A stretch of DNA of 64,000 nt from Monilinia fructicola (Eukaryota; Ascomycota; Leotiomycetes; Helotiales; Sclerotiniaceae), in contig VICG01000009.1 of the NCBI GenBank assembly GCA_008692225.1, forward strand, positions 558,001 through 622,000, given 5' to 3'. The notes below the pieces were generated by a model. The model worked only from the letters and a program-made list of their open reading frames with translations, did not search any database and had not been told where the DNA came from. The position numbers and the translations under genes were made by a program. This document shows, one piece after another, positions 58,613-64,000 of the stretch (positions within the stretch are counted from its first letter, which is position 1; every line of letters starts with the position of its first letter).

Positions 58613-60803
58613 TCACCTGCTTTCAAGTCAACCTATCGGCTAGATTTGGGAGCCAAAAGTTATATCAACAATTGCAATTAGATCAAATACGGAGAAGATA
58701 GAGATGAGAGAAATTTTTGGTCAATTAAAAAAGAAAAAGAAAAAAATCAAGAAATACACAACAGAGGAGCACACCTAGATTTCATGATAACATGAAAAGA
58801 GATACCCCATTTTATGGAAAGGAAGGCAAAGTTCAGAGATTTGATTTATTAGCGGAATCTGAATCTATATCATATGGGGAATTGCGTGCGCGTCATACTG
58901 GGTTGTTTTCATTATGCGCTTTTTGGGGAAATGATGGCGATTTAAACGGTATCGCTGATGGAAAGAGTGGAGTGAATAGGAATCGAAATGGAAATTGGAA
59001 TTAGACCCTTGAGATATAGGGGCGGGTAGTATGGATGGAGATAGGGGTTGAAAGATGGTGACTTGACTTGATTGGAACAGGTCGATGATGAGTATTGGAT
59101 GTATTGTATACGAATGATGATGATATTGATTGTATTACTTGCGTGAGGTTGAGTTCAAGGTGAAATCAGCTGAGCAATCGATTGTGAATAAATCCTTCGG
59201 CCCAGTGGAATAGCCGCTCTACTGTATACCAATTGATAGTTCATATTGAGATTATAGGTTTGTTGGCGTTGAGGTTGAGGTTGAGATTGAGGTTCGATTT
59301 TGGGAAAGGGGAGCGTTAATGGGTTGTTGGCTTATGTGAGTGCTGGATATGATAGTATGGATAGGGCAGGGTGAGCATGCAGCTTATTCCAAGGAGTCTT
59401 TCCATCTCATCTCGAGGAAGTCTAAAATCGAGGAGTCAGGAAGAGATACCTGTGTCCATCCCGTGCCACACAATAATATATCCATCAGTATACACCATCG
59501 TAGGATTACCATCGTCCCCCCTCAAGTACCATAGAGTCACACTCGAGCATCTTCACATCTACATACACTACATACACATCTCCCTCACAACACTCACGTT
59601 CTTCGCCGCCCTTTCCTCAAAATTATCATGGGGGATAAGTCAAGAGGACTATTCCATCAATATATCTTATCTCCCTATGGATCTCACTGCAACCTCTTAA
59701 ATAGGTAACTCTGGTTCCGGGGCTCATTGACCGTGCAGTTTGTGCGGGACATTTCGGATGAATGGATGGCCCTTTGAACGGCTCATGATGGGAGGGTGGA
59801 GGGATATTGGGGATGAATCTCAGCCTGCTGGGGCTAGGGGCTGGTTTGTTTCTTTTTCAGAGGCTCCTCTCTTCCCCCTTCCACGTCCCCGTCATTCACA
59901 ACTCGCATCTCACACTCCCCAACCTTCTCTATACCCTGACCCTTGAATCTTGAACCTCGAACCCGAATCTATCTTCCACCTCCGACTCTCCCGTTCCAAA
60001 CATGCACATGCCCAGGCATGCATGATTGTCTATTTCTCCCAACATCCAACATCCAACATCCAACGCCCAGCATCCCGACATCCAAAACCCCAGCGTGCCA
60101 GAGCTCCCCAGATCAAAACCCCAAACTCCAAGCACACACACACACACGGAGATACACACCAGAAAATCCACAAGGCGGCAGGACCAGCGTCTCAAGCTCG
60201 AGGTCTCAAAAGAAGAAAAAAAACAAGAAAAAAAAAAAACACACACCAGGTAGCAAATCACGAGAGCCACAACATACCTACCTCCTACCTACCTACCTAC
60301 CTACCTACCTACCTACCTACCTACTAGGTACAGTACTCATCTCCATCAATAACCGATGATTCCAAATTTCAGACGATCGCGAATACCCACTCACCCACCC
60401 ATCCACATAACCTCAATAAACTTGATCACAGCCAGATCAGTATACCGATACCCAACGAGTAAATCAGAAAGCTTCCAATCTAAAAGGAAAGAGAGAGAGA
60501 GAGAGAGAGATATATATATATATATCCCCCCCTCTCATCACATTCTTGGAGATGACTTTTTTTTTCTTCCCTTCTTCTGACGATTTGTGGTTTTCTCGTG
60601 ATGCGATGGATATCTGGGATGGTTTCTTTGGTTTGGGTACTTCAAGTATATATGTATGTATATATATGAATGTGAAAAGCAGTATTGAACTCCTCTGCGG
60701 AAGAGGAAGGAAAAGGAAAGGCAAAGGTGAGATTTTCAGATCTATGTATATATATTTCTGGACTCTGGACGAACTTTGCGGCGTAGCGCTCAAGACACCA
60801 CTA
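58613..60803. other. Intergenic, about 2.2 kb, no supported gene
   Basis: Contains GAGGTTGAG repeats (about 59265-59290), a CTAC tetranucleotide run (60276-60324), and adjoining GA and TA runs (60486-60525). Short frames on both strands have no domain features. Confidence 0.5.
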
Positions 60804-61022
60804 GGTACCTAGGCGATTCCAGCCAACAGTTTCAGTGGAATTGTTTGTTGTACGGTGGGAATTCACAATGAGCGAACTAGTGGTGGTGATGAAGAATTTC
60901 TTTTTAGGAATATCTATATGTCCATCAAATTCTAAACCTCCCTCCCGGTGCGGATCAAAACCATATGACCTCAACGCCTCGCATAAATCTTCGATAAGTT
61001 TGGTTTTATATTCGCCAGCCAT
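60804..61022 (-). CDS. Small hypothetical ORF, 72-73 aa
   Basis: The frame begins with ATG at 61022, 41 bp beyond the HUT1 stop, and reads MAGEYKTKLIEDLCEALRSY, then GFDPHREGGLEFDGHIDI. The first 60 residues have balanced, soluble-protein-like composition, unusual for chance frames in this region, but no family is recognised. It could be a small gene, an exon of an unannotated transcript or part of the HUT1 3' untranslated region. Confidence 0.22.
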
Positions 61023-61063
61023 CCCAATTGCTTCAATATCCTACACTCGCCACTTATATATGT

Positions 61064-62492
61064 TTACAGTGCCTTCTTCTTCTCAGCCAGCTTCTTCTGC
61101 TCCTTGGCAGCCTTTTCTCTCCTGGCAATGATAGCCTCAGCTCCTATTCCACCAAAGACCAATCCCACACCCGCCCATTGTTTACCACCTAATTTATGAC
61201 CAAACCACACCACTGATAAGATCATAGTCAGCATCTTACGGGTGACAGTAATGGTTACTAAGAGGAGAGAGGAGAATGTTGAGAGAGTGTAAACTATTTG
61301 CATGTTAGTTTTGGTTTTTGTGACAGGATGGAGTTTGATGATAGGGTAGGGAGAAGATAAAGGGAAAACATACAGATAAACACTTGGCCCACAGCACCAC
61401 AAGCTGCAAATCCAAGTACATCTCTCCAAACCCCAGGATGTCTCTGCATAAAAGCCAATGCGCCAGCCAATTCTCCAGCTCCACTTGCTAGATCCATACC
61501 TAGGTACTCTCCCAATCCCGTGTGAACGAGATATGGCGACAGCAGCAAGTATGACATTGTAAGCAAAGTACTCATAATGTTGTTTGCGCACATCATCTGT
61601 GGTCCTTTGTAAGGTTGGAAGGTTTGAAAGATCCAATCTTGAGTGGTGTTTGTGAGACCATCAAATAAAAGGTTTACACCAAGGAGTAGAAGGCCCCATG
61701 ACGTGTTGCGATCGGGGTTCAGTGTAGCCTTGCTGGGTTTAGAGTGGCCCGAGCCGGCATGAAGGGTAAAGACGGCGACACCAGATGTCACTGCGAAGAC
61801 GACAAGATATTTGTAGAGTGGGTAGCGTTTTTGAAAGAGAGTTATGTGCAGGAACATGACTGGTAGCAATTTGCAAGATTTAGCGAGGATGAATGTTATA
61901 TAGTCGATATGGGAGAGGGAAGCATAGCCGAAGGGAGAGGCGAGCGAAGAGGTAATGGCCACAACGAGAAGGGGGAGTAGGATTTTTTGACTGGGGAAGA
62001 TGGGTAGCGTTTTGCTATTTGCGGGAGTGTCGAATCTCAAGTAGATATAGCCTACGGTGGCAGCGAATACAGATTGTACTGTATTGAGAAAGACGGGAAA
62101 TTTGAACTTCTCCGGTGCCAATTCCGATCCATATGGGGTGGTGGTAAGTCGTTTCTTGAAGAAGAGCCCAGGTAAGACTATACATTCATACAATTAGCAC
62201 TTTCACCTCTGCCAATTGAGTCTATCCTCATCTCTGGACTTGTCACTTACAAGCTGCCATAAATACCCGCAACTGCAAATATCAACTGCAATGCGCCAGC
62301 TTCCTTCTGCTGTGCCTTCTCTTTCAATGGCGCATTGCCTTTAACCACACCATTCTGTACCGGCGCATCCCCGTTGATTTTCTTATCCAGATTCCGAGAA
62401 CTTAAACTTTTTGTCCCATTTGCATCTGCTTTACTTGTATATTCTGAAGATGGATTGCGACGCAAAGGTTCAGCTTGTTTTGTTCTTGCCAT
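61064..62492 (-). CDS. HUT1: UDP-galactose/ER nucleotide-sugar transporter Hut1 (SLC35B1), with frameshift
   Basis: Exons (minus strand) are 62492-62251, 62177-61374 and 61293-61064, 424 aa if one extra A in the run at 62152-62154 is discounted. After a Lys-rich cytosolic N-terminus the family features appear: LIFAVAGIYGSFLTWALLQE, joined across the frameshift to RLTTTPYGSELAPEKF, then FPVFLNTVQSVFAA, SLSHIDYITFILAKSCKLLP, GLTNTTQDWIFQTFQPYKGP and RKMLTMILSVVWFGHKL. About eight to ten membrane segments are visible. The C-terminus ends KKKAL, with Lys at -3 and -4, a dilysine ER-retrieval signal that fits the ER location of Hut1. Hut1 moves nucleotide sugars into the ER lumen. Confidence 0.92.
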
Positions 62493-63868
62493 CTTTGAAC
62501 AATTGAATGTTCTAGATGATGCAGGAACTTGGGGAGAAGGGGGAAAGGGGGGGGTTCAATCAGAAAGTAAGGTAGTTCTAAGAAAGAATAACTACTAGTT
62601 ATGATTCAAGTAGAGAGAGTGAGGAATGAAATGAAAAGAAAGGAGAGGAGAGCAGAGAAGGGAAGAGAAGAGAAGAGACGAGGAAGATGAAATGAAGGAA
62701 AGGAGTTTAGTAAATAGATAAGTAAATAAATAAATAAGTAGATGGAACAAATAAATAATTTACATGAGAAAATATGCGATGGATGATTGATTTATTAGAA
62801 GATATATAACAGATATACAGTAATAAAAGTACTTGCACAGACAAGCAGCAATATCGAGTTCCCAATTGCCAAATGTCCTCAATTATTTTGTTAATAACCT
62901 TTTCTTAGAAGCCACAGACCCGACATCAGAGTACACATACCCGTCACATACACATAGGGTCACCAGCCACCAGCCACCGGTCACCAGCCACCATCCATTA
63001 GCCACACTGCAATCTATTCCCATGCCAGAAATATCTAAAAAGACCCCGGGAATCACACACAAGCCACCTTTCCCTTTATATACTTCTCTGCTTCTCTGCT
63101 TCTCTGCCTCTCGGCTTCTCTGCTTTTATGCTTCTTTGCTTCTCTACTCCTTTGCTTCTCTGCATTGCATTATCTGTCGCCTAACTCACAGTACAGAAAA
63201 AGGCGGTCAGAGTTTTCAATGAAACGTACAGAGTAGAACATTATCAATCCGCAAATGTTCTAGGCGCAAAGGATAAGGTTGCCCATGCAAAGCAAGGTAG
63301 GTTAGGTAACTTGGGTAGGAAACGGGGACCCATTAGCTGTCATTTGTTGTTCGTGGGGCTTCTCCCTTTTTTTATCTCGTACGGACAGTATTTTTTCATC
63401 TTCCCTCTTGTCCTTTCTACCCTTTGTCTTTTCTTCTTCTTCTGGCTACGGGATTCTACGTTGCAATTGCGTTCGCTCTCCTTTCTTCCCATAAGCTACC
63501 CTACCCTACATTACCCTACCCTCTCCTCGCTCCCGACTCGAGAGGATCAAGGTTGACGAGTCGAGTTTCCAAACCGTTCGGAAACGTCGTCATACTTCCA
63601 TCACGATACCCTAAAGGTACACAGAGCCTTCTTTACACTTCACCCCACTATTCAATCTACCTACCCATCTACCTACCTACCTACCTACCTAGTCCTTCAA
63701 CTTACGAACCCCTGAACGCTCTCACGCCGCACAACCAAACTATCTTCCCCCCTCCCCAATTTTCAATCCTCAACTCTCACTCTTCAATCCAACCCCAACC
63801 CCAAACCCCACCCCCACCCTCCAATTCCCCTCCCCCTCCCCTCCTCTCCCCTCCCCCCTCTTCCAAAA
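62493..63868. other. Divergent intergenic region, HUT1 / ADF-H gene
   Basis: About 1.4 kb. It has purine-rich repeats near 62590-62700, a CACCAGC-type tandem repeat (62957-63003), a CTTCTCTG repeat (63080-63160) and CTAC repeats (63656-63690). The final 150 bp before the start codon are almost pure C/T, a polypyrimidine leader common in highly expressed fungal genes. Confidence 0.55.
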
Positions 63869-64000
63869 ATGTCCAACGCCAACTCCCCCGAAATCCTCGC
63901 CGCCTACGACGACGTCCGCTCCGACAAGTCCCCCACCAACTTCCTCATAATATCCTACGCCAAAGCCATCGGCGACACGCTGACCCTGTCCGCCACCGGC
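63869..64000 (+). CDS. ADF-H domain actin-binding protein (coactosin-like), 5' end only
   Basis: ATG at 63869 follows the CT-rich leader, with an AAAA stretch just before it. The 44 visible codons read MSNANSPEILAAYDDVRSDK and then SPTNFLIISYAKAIGDTLTL, matching the start of an ADF-H domain as in fungal coactosin or Abp1-like proteins. These bind actin filaments in cortical patches. Nearly all codons end in C or G, unlike other genes in this window, which suggests high expression. The gene runs off the right edge, so which ADF-H subfamily it belongs to cannot be settled. Confidence 0.6.
   Translation, partial: MSNANSPEILAAYDDVRSDKSPTNFLIISYAKAIGDTLTLSATG

Overview
The window looks like nuclear DNA of a filamentous ascomycete, most probably a leotiomycete close to the Sclerotiniaceae (Botrytis, Sclerotinia, Monilinia). 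This assignment is an inference. It rests on short GT-AG introns with CTAAT-type branch sites, gene-rich stretches broken by very AT-rich islands with C-to-T/G-to-A decay typical of repeat-induced point mutation (RIP), and long microsatellite-rich intergenic regions. No bacterial, viral or organellar genes were seen, and I found no convincing tRNA or rRNA gene.

Layout. 1-997 is the 3' end of PDX1 (E3-binding protein of pyruvate dehydrogenase). 998-6300 is an RIP-degraded repeat island with LTR-like relics, a 174-bp repeat in two copies, large AT microsatellites and a 159-bp terminal-inverted-repeat element. 6.8-9.6 kb holds a PXA-domain membrane protein gene. 10.9-12.8 kb (-) holds a CENP-B-type HTH regulator, followed by 6.4 kb without a recognisable gene. 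19.3-22.9 kb holds RBG1/DRG GTPase (-), polyprenol reductase (+) and an AlkB/ALKBH6-like dioxygenase (-). 25.1-29.6 kb holds a Hos4-like ankyrin/AT-hook protein. 30.2-31.1 kb (-) has a doubtful membrane-protein gene. 31.5-32.8 kb holds a zinc-finger/LysM protein. 32.9-37 kb (-) is RSE1/SF3B3 and 37.3-38.9 kb (+) is MSS51. 39.4-42.6 kb holds a convergent pair, a Tfc7-like and an acid-phosphatase-like histidine phosphatase. 43-45.6 kb holds a PPR protein and 46.5-48.7 kb (-) an F-box/LRR protein ending in a CaaX box. A 6.1-kb intergenic region follows, then PAS kinase (54.8-58.6 kb), HUT1 (61.1-62.5 kb, -) and the start of an ADF-H (coactosin-like) gene at the right edge.

The genes are mostly housekeeping: mitochondrial metabolism and expression (PDX1, MSS51, PPR), splicing (RSE1), Pol III transcription (Tfc7-like), translation-linked GTPase (RBG1), ER glycosylation (polyprenol reductase, HUT1), chromatin (Hos4-like) and nutrient signalling (PAS kinase). 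They are not a cluster. Several pairs share short divergent promoters (RBG1/polyprenol reductase, RSE1/MSS51, acid phosphatase/PPR) or tight convergent ends (polyprenol reductase/AlkB, 78 bp apart).

The most striking window-wide signal is technical or evolutionary. Eight otherwise well-conserved genes each need exactly one single-base change to read through, and several of these sites are in homopolymers or a CT microsatellite. Uncorrected assembly indels are the simplest explanation, and gene models made directly from this sequence would be truncated. I found no clearly new biological system. The best biological leads are the CaaX-tailed F-box protein, the intracellular zinc/LysM protein, the 8-nt start exon of PAS kinase, and the small inverted-repeat element with a G+C-rich palindromic core.
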